NCBI GenBank assembly: GCA_030531555.1
Contig: JAUNNI010000002.1
Span: 1 to 64,000 of the forward strand
Origin: Eubacteriales bacterium
GTDB lineage: Bacteria > Bacillota > Clostridia > Lachnospirales > Lachnospiraceae
DNA length: 64,000 bases
Direction of reading: 5' to 3'
Position 1 is the first letter of the stretch. Each line of letters begins with the position of its first letter. A program made the position numbers and the translations under genes. The notes under the pieces are model-generated. The model did not search any database. It was not told the DNA's origin and saw only the letters and a program-made list of their open reading frames with translations. Below, one piece after another: positions 16,699 through 25,203 of the stretch.

Positions 16699-18666
16699 AT
16701 GATTATTCGTTTAAAAGACGGCTCTGAAAGAGCTTATGATCAGGCAATGTCCGTACTTGACATCGCAAAAGATATCAGCGAAGGTCTTGCAAGAAATGCA
16801 TGTGCCGGTGAAGTAAATGGTGAGGTTGTGGACCTTCGTACTGTTGTTGATGCAGACTGCGAATTAAATATTCTTACTTTCAATGATGAAAAAGGAAAAT
16901 TAGCATTCCGTCACACAGCATCTCATGTACTTGCTCAGGCAGTAAAACGTCTCTATCCGGAAGCAAAATGTGCCATTGGACCAGCTATCGAAGAAGGCTT
17001 CTACTATGATTTTGATATGCCATCTCTTTCCAGAGAAGATCTTGATAAGATCGAAAAAGAAATGAAAAAAATCATCAAAGAAAATCCAGCGATTCGCAGA
17101 TTTGAGCTTCCTAGAGAAGAAGCTATCGCTTTCATGACTGAAAAAGAAGAACCTTACAAGGTAGAGCTTATTGAAGATCTTCCAGAAGGCTCCGTAATCA
17201 GTTTCTATGAACAGGGTGATTTCACAGACCTTTGTGCTGGCCCTCACCTCATGAACGTAAAAGCAATCAAAGCCTTCAAATTAACATCCTCCTCCGGTGC
17301 TTATTGGAGAGGTTCCGAAAAGAACAAAATGTTAACACGTATCTACGGTACAGCTTATACAAAGAAAGCTGACTTAGAAGAACGTCTTGCTTTCTTAGAA
17401 AGCATCAAGCTTCGTGACCACAACCGTCTTGGACGTGAAATGGAACTCTTCACAACCGTTGATGTTATCGGCCAGGGTCTTCCATTAATGCTTCCAAAGG
17501 GTGCAAAAATGATCCAGACAATGCAGAGATGGATCGAAGACTTAGAGGATAACGAATGGGGCTATGTAAGAACAAAAACTCCATTGATGGCAAAATCCGA
17601 TCTTTATAAGATTTCCGGTCACTGGGATCACTACAAAGAAGGTATGTTCGTAATGAACGACAACGAAGAATCCGACAAAGAAACAATGGCTCTTCGTCCA
17701 ATGACATGCCCATTCCAGTACTACTGCTATAAAAACAAACAGCACTCCTACCGTGATCTCCCAGTTCGTATGGGCGAAACATCCACATTATTCCGTAACG
17801 AAGATTCCGGCGAAATGCATGGTTTAACACGTGTACGTCAGTTCACAATTTCTGAAGGTCATTTAATTGTTCGTCCAGATCAGATGGTAGAAGAATTCAA
17901 AGGCTGTCTTGCTCTTGCAAAACATTGCTTACAGACATTAGGTGTGGAAGAAGATGTAACATACCATCTTTCCAAATGGGACCCAGAAAACACAGAAAAA
18001 TACATCGGTACTCCAGAAGAATGGGATGAAATGGAAGGTGCTATCCGCCAGATCTTAACAGATTTAAATATTGACTTCACAGAAGATGTTGGAGAAGCAG
18101 CTTTCTATGGCCCTAAGGTTGATATCAACGCAAAGAATGTTTACGGTAAAGAAGATACCATGATCACAGTTCAGTGGGATTCCTTAATTGCAGAACAGTT
18201 CGATATGTACTACATTGACCAGAATGGCGAAAAACAGCGTCCATACATCATTCATAGAACATCCATGGGCTGCTACGAACGTACACTTGCTTGGTTAATT
18301 GAAAAATACGAAGGTAAATTCCCAACATGGTTATGTCCAGAACAGGTTCGTGTTCTTCCAATTTCTGAAAAATACCTTGACTACGCTGCACAGGTAGAAA
18401 AAGAATTAAAGAAAAATGGTGTACTTGTTACAGTGGACGGACGTTCCGAAAAGATCGGTTACAAGATTCGTGAAGCACGTCTTAACAAAGTACCATACAT
18501 GCTTGTTGTTGGTGCAAATGAACAGGAAGAAGGCCTCGTATCTGTAAGAAGCCGTTTCGCAGGTGATGAAGGTCAGAAACCAATCGCAGAATTTGTTGAT
18601 CAGATCTGCAAGGAAATCCGCACAAAAGAAATCCGCAAAGAACTTCCACAGGAAGAAAAGAAATAA
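16699..18666 (+). CDS. thrS: Threonyl-tRNA synthetase
   Basis: The 655-residue class II synthetase charges tRNA-Thr. It begins with a TGS domain (MIIRLKDGSERAYDQA), then the editing domain with HTASHVLAQ near residue 75, the catalytic core with MTCPFQ, FRNEDSGEMHGLTRVRQF region and zinc-binding Cys/His, and an HGTP anticodon-binding C-terminus (PEQVRVLPIS). The start is ATG 16699 after AGAAAAGAGG; an in-frame ATG at 16654 gives non-family sequence. There is no U-run terminator in the 105 bases after the LTA-synthase-like gene, so read-through from the T-box can reach it. A dyad CACAAAATTTGTG near 16648-16660 lies just upstream. Confidence 0.97.
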   Translation: MIIRLKDGSERAYDQAMSVLDIAKDISEGLARNACAGEVNGEVVDLRTVVDADCELNILTFNDEKGKLAFRHTASHVLAQAVKRLYPEAKCAIGPAIEEGFYYDFDMPSLSREDLDKIEKEMKKIIKENPAIRRFELPREEAIAFMTEKEEPYKVELIEDLPEGSVISFYEQGDFTDLCAGPHLMNVKAIKAFKLTSSSGAYWRGSEKNKMLTRIYGTAYTKKADLEERLAFLESIKLRDHNRLGREMELFTTVDVIGQGLPLMLPKGAKMIQTMQRWIEDLEDNEWGYVRTKTPLMAKSDLYKISGHWDHYKEGMFVMNDNEESDKETMALRPMTCPFQYYCYKNKQHSYRDLPVRMGETSTLFRNEDSGEMHGLTRVRQFTISEGHLIVRPDQMVEEFKGCLALAKHCLQTLGVEEDVTYHLSKWDPENTEKYIGTPEEWDEMEGAIRQILTDLNIDFTEDVGEAAFYGPKVDINAKNVYGKEDTMITVQWDSLIAEQFDMYYIDQNGEKQRPYIIHRTSMGCYERTLAWLIEKYEGKFPTWLCPEQVRVLPISEKYLDYAAQVEKELKKNGVLVTVDGRSEKIGYKIREARLNKVPYMLVVGANEQEEGLVSVRSRFAGDEGQKPIAEFVDQICKEIRTKEIRKELPQEEKK

Positions 18667-18716
18667 TAGATTTATGTAAATAAGGGAAACACTATTTGGA
18701 AAGAAGGTAAAAAGGA

Positions 18717-19910
18717 ATGAATTTTGTATTTATCTCTCCAGGATTTCCAGCATCTTACTGGAATTTCTGTGATCGCTTAAAACAAAGAGGTGTCAACGTT
18801 CTTGGTATCGGAGATACTCCATATGATGAATTATCTGAAAATGTAAAGGCCAGCTTAAATGAATATTACCGTGTATCCAGCATGGAAGACTACGACCAGA
18901 TGGTTCGTGCCATGGGTTATTTCACACACAAATATGGCAAAATCGATTGGCTCGAAAGTAACAATGAATACTGGCTGGAACAGGATGCAAAACTTCGTGA
19001 AGATTTCAATATCACAACAGGTATGAAGCCGGCACAGATTGCCAACGTTCGTAGAAAATCTTCCATGAAAGCATTCTATGAAAAAGCAGGTGTTCCTGTA
19101 GCAAGATATCACATGGTGGATCGTTATGAAGATGCCATCGCATTTGCTGAGAGCGTAGGCTACCCTGTTTTTGTAAAACCTGATGGTGGTATGGGCGCAG
19201 AAGATAGCTACAAGATCAAAGATGTGGAAGCCATGAACTGGTTCTTCTCCGTAAAGCAGCCGGGTGTGGAATACATCATGGAAGAGTTCATCACAGGAGA
19301 TATCTGGTCCTATGACGGTATTTCTGACAGCAATGGAGATATCATTTTTGAAACATGTGTATCCTGGCCAAGAAGTGTGGCTGATATCGTAAATAACAAA
19401 GGTCATCTTGCATATTACACAGCAAATATGATGCCGGAAGATCTTGCAGAAAAAGGCCGTGCAACCATCAAATCCTTTGGCGTAAAAAGCCGTTTCTTCC
19501 ATCTTGAGTTCTTCCGTCTTGTGGAAGCAAAAGAAGGACTTGGAGAAGTTGGCGATATCGTAGCTCTTGAAGTAAATATGAGACCAGCCGGTGGCTGGAC
19601 ACCTGACATGTACAATTATGCAAACAGTGTTGATGTCTACAGCATCTGGGCAGATATGGTTGTATACGACAAGACTTATGTGGATCTGACACAGCAGAAA
19701 TATTTTGCTGCATACGCAGGCCGCCGTTATGGCAAACCTTATATCCACACTCCAGAAGAAATCAGAGAACGCTGGGGCAGCAAGATTGTTCTTGATGAAG
19801 AAATCCCAGAAATGTTATCTGGAGCCATGGGTAACCATATGTGGACAGCCAAGCTTGATACCGAAGAAGAAAAGAACGAATTCATTGCATTCGTTCAGGA
19901 CACTTTCTAA
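18717..19910 (+). CDS. ATP-grasp domain protein, carbamoyl-phosphate-synthase-like
   Basis: The 397-residue soluble protein has a Rossmann-like start (MNFVFISPGFPASYW), the ATP-grasp central part with YPVFVKPDGGMGAEDSYK near residue 150-168 and the metal-binding block ALEVNMRPAGG near 282. Such enzymes join a carboxylate to an amine or thiol through an acyl phosphate. No peptide-ligase, purine or amino-acid pathway genes lie beside it, so its substrate is unknown. It starts 50 bases after thrS and shares its dense codon bias, and may belong to the T-box transcript. A conserved repeat element and a terminator follow the gene. Confidence 0.8.
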   Translation: MNFVFISPGFPASYWNFCDRLKQRGVNVLGIGDTPYDELSENVKASLNEYYRVSSMEDYDQMVRAMGYFTHKYGKIDWLESNNEYWLEQDAKLREDFNITTGMKPAQIANVRRKSSMKAFYEKAGVPVARYHMVDRYEDAIAFAESVGYPVFVKPDGGMGAEDSYKIKDVEAMNWFFSVKQPGVEYIMEEFITGDIWSYDGISDSNGDIIFETCVSWPRSVADIVNNKGHLAYYTANMMPEDLAEKGRATIKSFGVKSRFFHLEFFRLVEAKEGLGEVGDIVALEVNMRPAGGWTPDMYNYANSVDVYSIWADMVVYDKTYVDLTQQKYFAAYAGRRYGKPYIHTPEEIRERWGSKIVLDEEIPEMLSGAMGNHMWTAKLDTEEEKNEFIAFVQDTF

Positions 19911-19938
19911 AATAAAATAACAATCCCTATGGAATGAA

Positions 19939-19978
19939 GCGGCTTTCGAATGTCCCTGAAAATCGCTAAAAACTGACC
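19939..19978 (+). repeat. Copy A of a conserved pre-terminator element
   Basis: This 40-base sequence matches 45146-45185 on the - strand at 39 of 40 positions. It contains a mini stem AAG-CGG-CTT and the shared box TGAAAATCG. It lies in the 3' UTR of the ATP-grasp gene, two bases before the terminator stem. Confidence 0.8.
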
Positions 19979-19980
19979 GC

Positions 19981-20026
19981 AAGGATAAAGGATTTTTGAT
20001 TACAAGGATCCTTTATCCTTTTTTTC
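19981..20026 (+). terminator. Terminator of the thrS/ATP-grasp unit
   Basis: AAGGATAAAGGAT (19981-19993) pairs with ATCCTTTATCCTT (20008-20020), followed by a T-run. Confidence 0.85.
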
Positions 20027-20055
20027 TTGAGAACATTTTTATGCTATAGTACAAT
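20027..20055 (+). promoter_or_regulatory. Promoter of the NSS transporter gene
   Basis: TTGAGA (20027-20032), a 17-bp spacer, TACAAT (20050-20055); each hexamer differs from consensus by one base. Confidence 0.65.
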
Positions 20056-20106
20056 AGAAATGTAACTGGTCAACTTTATTTTATTTACTGAAAAGAGATA
20101 ATAATT

Positions 20107-21510
20107 ATGGAAAATAAATCAAAAAGAGGAAATTTTTCAGGACAATTAGGTTTTATAATGGCGGCAGCAGGAAGTGCTGTTGGTTTAGGTAATATTTGGA
20201 GGTTTCCATATCTTGCAGCAAGAGATGGTGGTGGACTTTTCCTTGTATGCTATCTGTTCCTTACTGTAACATTTGGATTTACTTTATTGACAACAGAAAT
20301 TGCCATTGGAAGAAAAACAAGGCAAAGCCCACTGACAGCCTACAAAGCAATTAAACCGGGCTGGGGAGGAATTGGTTTTCTTGCTTATCTGGTACCGGTA
20401 ATTATCCTTCCTTACTATTGCACCATCGGGGGATGGGTATTCAAATACCTTTCCGTATATGTGACCGGACAGGAAAGTTTTGCCGTTGCAGATAGCTATT
20501 TTGGAAATTATATTACAAGCACTCCGGAACCAATGATCTGGATGTTGATCTACTTCTTGATTACTGCAATTATCGTTATCTGTGGCGTGGAAAAAGGTAT
20601 TGAAAAATATAGCAAAATTCTTATGCCAGTTCTTGTTGTTATGATTATTGGTATCTCCATCTTTTCTCTGACCTTATCTCACACTGATGCAAATGGTGTG
20701 ACAAGAACAGGATTACAGGGACTTAAGATCTATATGATTCCAAATCTTCATGGAATTACTTTTAAGAAATTTATGGCAGTTCTTTCCGATGCTTTAGGAC
20801 AGTTATTCTATTCCATCAGTGTTGCCATGGGTATTATGATTGCTTATGGATCTTATGCAAAAAAAGAAACCAATCTTTTATCATCCGTTAGCCAGATTGA
20901 AATCTTTGATACTGGAATCGCCTTTTTTGCGGGTATGATGATCATTCCTGCCATCGTTACTTTCATGGGAGAGGGAGGAATGTCTGCTGGTCCCGGACTC
21001 ATTTTCGTATCCCTTCCAAAAGTATTTGATGCCATGGGTGGTATTGGCAAGCTTGTTGGGCTGGTATTCTTCGTTATTGTATCTTTTGCAGCAGTCACAT
21101 CCTCCGTTTCTATCATGGAAGCCATTGTTTCAAGTATGATGGACTTTTTCCATATGGAACGAAAAAAAGCATCCATTATTGTTGCCATCTATACCTTTAT
21201 CATGGGAACCATCGTTTGCCTTGGTTATAGCTCTTTGTATTTTGAACTGAAGCTTCCAAATGGTACAACGGCGCAGATTCTTGACCTTATGGATTACATC
21301 AGTAACAATATTTTCATGCCACTGGTTTCCTTCCTTACCTGTGTTCTCATCGGCTGGGTTGTAAAACCACAGGTGATTATCGATGAAGTAGAGCAAAATG
21401 GCGTGAAATTTAATAAACGTAGATTGATTTACCTGGTTATGATTAAATTCATTGCACCAGTACTTCTTCTTTTCCTTTTCCTGCAGGCTATCGGAATTGT
21501 AAAGTTATGA
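20107..21510 (+). CDS. Sodium-dependent transporter, neurotransmitter:sodium symporter family
   Basis: The 467-residue integral membrane protein has the LeuT-type first helix: GFIMAAAGSAVGLGNIWRFPY at residues 15-35 (quoted in part), with the unwound GLGNIWRFP stretch that binds substrate and Na+. About eleven to twelve hydrophobic segments follow. Family members import amino acids with Na+; the exact substrate cannot be told from sequence. It has its own promoter and the next gene is 214 bases away, so it is probably a single-gene unit, though it lies beside the EutS-EutP pair. Confidence 0.92.
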   Translation: MENKSKRGNFSGQLGFIMAAAGSAVGLGNIWRFPYLAARDGGGLFLVCYLFLTVTFGFTLLTTEIAIGRKTRQSPLTAYKAIKPGWGGIGFLAYLVPVIILPYYCTIGGWVFKYLSVYVTGQESFAVADSYFGNYITSTPEPMIWMLIYFLITAIIVICGVEKGIEKYSKILMPVLVVMIIGISIFSLTLSHTDANGVTRTGLQGLKIYMIPNLHGITFKKFMAVLSDALGQLFYSISVAMGIMIAYGSYAKKETNLLSSVSQIEIFDTGIAFFAGMMIIPAIVTFMGEGGMSAGPGLIFVSLPKVFDAMGGIGKLVGLVFFVIVSFAAVTSSVSIMEAIVSSMMDFFHMERKKASIIVAIYTFIMGTIVCLGYSSLYFELKLPNGTTAQILDLMDYISNNIFMPLVSFLTCVLIGWVVKPQVIIDEVEQNGVKFNKRRLIYLVMIKFIAPVLLLFLFLQAIGIVKL

Positions 21511-21607
21511 TGAAAAAAAGTACTCTGTAAAACATTTTCTTTTATAAAAAACAACCAATGATTACCATGCAATGTACAATTTTTTCATAGTATCTGATGA
21601 AATCTTG

Positions 21608-21616
21608 TGATATAAT
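21608..21616 (+). promoter_or_regulatory. Extended -10 promoter of the eutS-eutP pair
   Basis: TGATATAAT at 21608-21616 is a full extended -10. No good -35 is seen 16-18 bases upstream. The leader to the start codon is about 100 bases; it has short pairings only, and I cannot assign a riboswitch or ANTAR site. Confidence 0.45.
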
Positions 21617-21723
21617 CTAACCAATATAGTAGAAAATAATCTGCCGAGGTATGCCAACCTGTGGCTGTATGGACAATACATCGTTGTTGACCATTTTATA
21701 TGAAAAGTAAAGGAGCAGTGAAT

Positions 21724-22107
21724 ATGGACATTAAAGAATTATTACCAAAAGATACAGAAGGAAGACTTCGAATTATTCAGGAAACAGTACCAGGACGTCA
21801 GATCACACTGGCACATGTTATCACTAGCCCTAAGCCAATCGTATATCGTAAACTTGGTCTTAATCCAGATATCGACTTTGAACGTTCCGCAATCGGTATT
21901 GTAACTGTAACTCCAAGTGAATCTGCTGTAATCGGTGCAGATATCGCAATCAAGAGCGGTGATGTATATCTTGGTTTCGTTGACCGTTTCAGTGGTACAT
22001 TAATTTTAACAGGACGTATTTCTGCAGTAGAATCCGCTGTTAAGGCAGTAATCCATTACTTCCAGACAGACTTAGGTTACGCTACTTGCCCAGTTACAAA
22101 GAAATAA
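21724..22107 (+). CDS. eutS: Bacterial microcompartment shell protein, EutS/PduU type
   Basis: The 127-residue BMC-domain protein is of the circularly permuted EutS/PduU kind, as shown by RIIQETVPGRQITLAHVI and the GADIAIKSGDV and GLVDR-like GFVDRFSGTLILTG blocks. It starts at ATG 21724 behind AAAGGAG (21710-21716); the in-frame ATG at 21700 has no ribosome site. Such proteins form hexameric tiles with a beta-barrel plug in the shell. No enzymes, other shell proteins or regulators of ethanolamine or propanediol use are nearby; only eutP follows. Assignment to family is firm; its compartment is unknown. Confidence 0.9.
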   Translation: MDIKELLPKDTEGRLRIIQETVPGRQITLAHVITSPKPIVYRKLGLNPDIDFERSAIGIVTVTPSESAVIGADIAIKSGDVYLGFVDRFSGTLILTGRISAVESAVKAVIHYFQTDLGYATCPVTKK

Positions 22108-22131
22108 GGTTCAGAAATAAGGTGATTTAAT

Positions 22132-22650
22132 ATGCGTACAATTATGTTTGTTGGTCGTAGTGAAGCAGGTAAGACCACGATCATGCAGGCAATTCGAGGT
22201 GAGAATATCACCTATCATAAGACGCAGTATATCAGTCATGGTGATGCGATTATCGATACACCAGGGGAATATGCTGAGACAAAAGAACTTTCTAGAGCTC
22301 TTGCCATTCATGGGGCAGATGCGGACGTAATTGGTATGCTCTGTAGTGCAACAGAACCATTTTCATTGTATCCACCTCATTTGGTTCCTGTAAGCAATCG
22401 TGATATTATTGGAATTGTTACAAAGATTGACCATTGGGCAGCCGAGCCGGAATTAGCAGCACATTGGCTCCGTCTTGCAGGCTGTAAAAAAATCTTTTAT
22501 ACCAGTGCTTATACTGGTGAAGGAATCCAGGATATCATTGATTACCTTAATGAACCAGTTCGCAAAATGACCTGGGAAGAAGCCAAAGGCATTTATGATG
22601 AGATGAGCTATGGTCCGGGAGAAAGCGAGAAAAATCTTCCACGTGTATAA
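22132..22650 (+). CDS. eutP: EutP/PduV family GTPase-like protein
   Basis: The 172-residue small Ras-like protein has a P-loop GRSEAGKT (8-15), a G3 DTPG (42-45) and a G4-like TKID (97-100). EutP/PduV proteins accompany microcompartment genes; PduV has been linked to compartment positioning and EutP to acetate kinase activity, so its role here is open. It starts 24 bases after eutS and the two form a clear pair. The codons and base composition match the neighbours, giving no sign of recent transfer. Confidence 0.9.
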   Translation: MRTIMFVGRSEAGKTTIMQAIRGENITYHKTQYISHGDAIIDTPGEYAETKELSRALAIHGADADVIGMLCSATEPFSLYPPHLVPVSNRDIIGIVTKIDHWAAEPELAAHWLRLAGCKKIFYTSAYTGEGIQDIIDYLNEPVRKMTWEEAKGIYDEMSYGPGESEKNLPRV

Positions 22651-22675
22651 GCGTGGAATTACATGTTAGAGTATC

Positions 22676-22719
22676 AGGCTGTTATAATGTAGGGTAACTA
22701 TGTTATGACAGCCTTTTCT
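22676..22719 (+). terminator. Probable terminator of the eutS-eutP pair
   Basis: AGGCTGT (22676-22682) pairs with ACAGCCT (22708-22714), with a longer inner pairing and TTTTCT after it. The loop contains a TATAAT-like sequence that might also serve the next gene. Confidence 0.5.
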
Positions 22720-22749
22720 ATTTGAAAAAAAGAAAAAGGATGAGAAATT

Positions 22750-23424
22750 ATGGCAGCAATCAGTAACGATTGGGCGGAGGCTCTGAAGCCAGAGTACTCA
22801 AAACCCTATTATCGGGAATTATATAAAACCATTTGTAAAGAATATCAGGAAAGAGAGATTTTTCCTCCATCGGCTGATATTTTTAATGCTTTTCATTTGA
22901 CACCACTTCATGATGTTAAGGTAGTAATTTTAGGACAGGATCCCTATCATAATGTGGGACAGGCCCATGGTTTATGCTTTTCCGTAAAACCAGATGTGGA
23001 TATTCCACCATCTCTTGTCAATATTTATAAAGAACTTCATGACGATCTTGGCTGCGACATTCCAAACAACGGCTATCTTGTCAAATGGGCTAAACAGGGA
23101 GTTCTCATGCTAAACACAGTTCTTACCGTGCGTGCCCACAAGGCGAATTCCCACCGTGGAATCGGCTGGGAAGAATTCACCGATGCAGCCATTCGTATTT
23201 TAAATGAAGAAGATCGTCCCATTGTGTTTTTACTTTGGGGAAAACCAGCACAGATGAAAAAATCCATGTTGACCAATCCAAAACATTTGATTTTACAGGC
23301 ACCGCATCCAAGCCCACTGTCTGCTTACCGTGGTTTTTTCGGATGCAAGCATTTTAGCCAGACCAATGAATTTTTAAGATTCCATCAGTTAGAGCCAATC
23401 GACTGGCAGATTGAAAATATTTAG
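22750..23424 (+). CDS. ung: Uracil-DNA glycosylase, family 1
   Basis: The 224-residue base-excision repair enzyme removes uracil from DNA. The water-activating motif GQDPYH is at residues 62-67 (Asp64), and the C-terminal HPSPLSAYRGFFG loop inserts into the DNA near residue 187. The uracil-pocket stretch with LLWG is also present. Length is normal. It is followed after 16 bases by an ArsC/Spx-like gene. Confidence 0.97.
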   Translation: MAAISNDWAEALKPEYSKPYYRELYKTICKEYQEREIFPPSADIFNAFHLTPLHDVKVVILGQDPYHNVGQAHGLCFSVKPDVDIPPSLVNIYKELHDDLGCDIPNNGYLVKWAKQGVLMLNTVLTVRAHKANSHRGIGWEEFTDAAIRILNEEDRPIVFLLWGKPAQMKKSMLTNPKHLILQAPHPSPLSAYRGFFGCKHFSQTNEFLRFHQLEPIDWQIENI

Positions 23425-23440
23425 AAAAAGGAGAGAAAAG

Positions 23441-23794
23441 ATGTTAGTTTTATGTTATCCAAAATGCAGCACTTGTAAAAAAGCTTTAAAATGGTTAGAT
23501 GAGCACGGAGTAGCTTATGACAACCGCCATATTGCACAGGAGAATCCAAGTGCAGAAGAATTAAAAGAATGGCACAAAAAAAGTGGCCTTCCATTGAAAA
23601 AATTCTTTAATACCAGTGGCATGATCTACCGTGAAAATAACATTAAGGACAAGCTTCCAAATATGACAGAAGAAGAACAGTACGAATTACTTGCCAGTAA
23701 CGGTATGTTGGTAAAACGTCCTATGGTTATTGGGGATGATTTTGTTTTAGTTGGATTTAAAGAAAAAGATTACGAAGAAAAATTATTGGGATAA
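23441..23794 (+). CDS. ArsC/Spx/MgsR family thioredoxin-fold protein
   Basis: The 117-residue protein starts at ATG 23441, behind AAAGGAGA; an in-frame ATG at 23411 lies inside ung. It has a CSTC pair at residues 9-12 and the RPMVIGDDFVLVGF segment that carries the ArsC-family basic residue. The CxxC form is typical of Spx/MgsR regulators, while true arsenate reductases use a single catalytic Cys; either an Spx-like redox switch that binds RNA polymerase or a reductase is possible. No arsenic genes are near. It lies in a short run with ung. Confidence 0.82.
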   Translation: MLVLCYPKCSTCKKALKWLDEHGVAYDNRHIAQENPSAEELKEWHKKSGLPLKKFFNTSGMIYRENNIKDKLPNMTEEEQYELLASNGMLVKRPMVIGDDFVLVGFKEKDYEEKLLG

Positions 23795-23822
23795 TTGAAT
23801 TGAGAGAAAAGGGAGAAAGGTT

Positions 23823-25178
23823 ATGAAGAAAAAACGTTATTTATTATCCTTTATTTTTTTACTTCTTCTTTTTGCGATGCCAGTGCAAAGTCATGCGAAA
23901 GTAAGATTAAATATGACATCCAAAGATATTTATGCAAGAGAAACATTTACTTTGAAGGTAAAAGGAACTTTGAGAAAAGCAAGCTGGACGTCATCCAATT
24001 CCAAGGTGGCATCCGTAAGCAGTAAAGGAAAAGTTACTGGAAAGGACAATGGAAAAGCTACAATTACAGCGAAAGTTGGAAAAAAGAAATATCGCTGTAC
24101 GGTAACTGTTCTGCGACCAATGGCAGCTTATGATCTCAATGTTTACAAAGATGACAGTAGAATCATTGAGATTGCCAATAAAGATGCTTTTAACACCATT
24201 GAATTCTCCACTTCCAATGCAGGGATTGCTACGGTATCTGAAACGGGAGAAGTGACGGCAGTGAAGCCTGGTTATTGCAAGATAAATATCAAGACCAATG
24301 GATTTGTAAGTCATATTGTAGATATTCACATTCTTGATTTTGAAACTTACTCTACGGTAACCATGATGAGGGGTGGGCATATCACATTGGATCCACCGGC
24401 TTATCGAAATTTAGAAGCTGGTAGTTATCAGGTGATTAATGCCGACAGAGGATATGTCAACGATGGTGTTTACTATGCAGCAGATTATGGGTTCAATCAG
24501 GTGGTTTATACCAATGGACAATATGTGCATCATTTTACAATCAAATCTTACTGTTGGGAAGCACACCGCGGATATCATGCCACAAAAGCAGAAAATACAT
24601 TGGATGCCATCCGTGCTGCAAAGAAAGCGGGTGCCAGTGCAGTAGAAATTGATGTACGTGCTACCAAAGATGGAAAATTCATTGTGATGCATGATTCCAA
24701 GCTTAGTAAAAAAACAACCTTGAAGGGATATGTAAAATCCAAAACATTGGCGCAGATTCAAAAAAAGCCATATATCCGTTATAAAGGGAAAAAATATTAT
24801 GTGCCATCTTTAGAGCAGGCTTTGAGCCTTTGCAAAGAATTAAATCTTAATGTGGCAGTTGAGATGAAAACCATCCCAGGCACAGGTTATGGATATAGTA
24901 AAAAATACATGGTAGAACAGCTGTGTTCTCTGATTAAAAAATACGGAAATGAGAGAACATCCGTGATTCTTACCAGCGTAACCAATGTCAATGACTTCTT
25001 GAAATATTCCGATGGAAGCATTATCGGACGTATTCCAAACAGCAATTATTGGTCATCTTCTTCCGGCAAGGCTTTACGTGCATTGGCAAATAAGTATTCA
25101 TATCTCATGTCCAGTGAACAATTCGGTCATTTATGCTACAATGATTTGATTTTGTGTCAGGACAATCCGATTAAGTAG
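23823..25178 (+). CDS. Secreted Ig-like (BIG2) glycerophosphodiester phosphodiesterase
   Basis: The 451-residue protein has a signal peptide (KKKR, hydrophobic to about residue 23, SHA). Residues about 28-95 form a bacterial Ig-like domain with SSNSKVASVSSKGKVTG, a second such domain spans about 100-165, and the C-terminal part from about 240 is a GDPD barrel: AHRGYHATKAENTLDAI, VEIDVRATKDG, VMHDSKL. The catalytic His, Glu, Asp and second His of the family are visible. It should hydrolyse glycerophosphodiesters from lipids or teichoic acids outside the cell. It ends shortly after the barrel and has no LPXTG anchor; the Ig-like part may bind the wall. Confidence 0.88.
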   Translation: MKKKRYLLSFIFLLLLFAMPVQSHAKVRLNMTSKDIYARETFTLKVKGTLRKASWTSSNSKVASVSSKGKVTGKDNGKATITAKVGKKKYRCTVTVLRPMAAYDLNVYKDDSRIIEIANKDAFNTIEFSTSNAGIATVSETGEVTAVKPGYCKINIKTNGFVSHIVDIHILDFETYSTVTMMRGGHITLDPPAYRNLEAGSYQVINADRGYVNDGVYYAADYGFNQVVYTNGQYVHHFTIKSYCWEAHRGYHATKAENTLDAIRAAKKAGASAVEIDVRATKDGKFIVMHDSKLSKKTTLKGYVKSKTLAQIQKKPYIRYKGKKYYVPSLEQALSLCKELNLNVAVEMKTIPGTGYGYSKKYMVEQLCSLIKKYGNERTSVILTSVTNVNDFLKYSDGSIIGRIPNSNYWSSSSGKALRALANKYSYLMSSEQFGHLCYNDLILCQDNPIK

Positions 25179-25203
25179 ATAGATCTAAGATTGAGAATAA
25201 AAA

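Noticed and set aside
18855..19748. 297-residue frame antisense to the ATP-grasp gene
   Set aside because: It is a codon-bias shadow, rich in Cys, His and Ile, with no ribosome site, on the strand opposite a clear gene.
21617..21723. Riboswitch or ANTAR antiterminator leader before eutS
   Set aside because: Only short pairings are found; no cobalamin-riboswitch box and no paired hairpins with a terminator.
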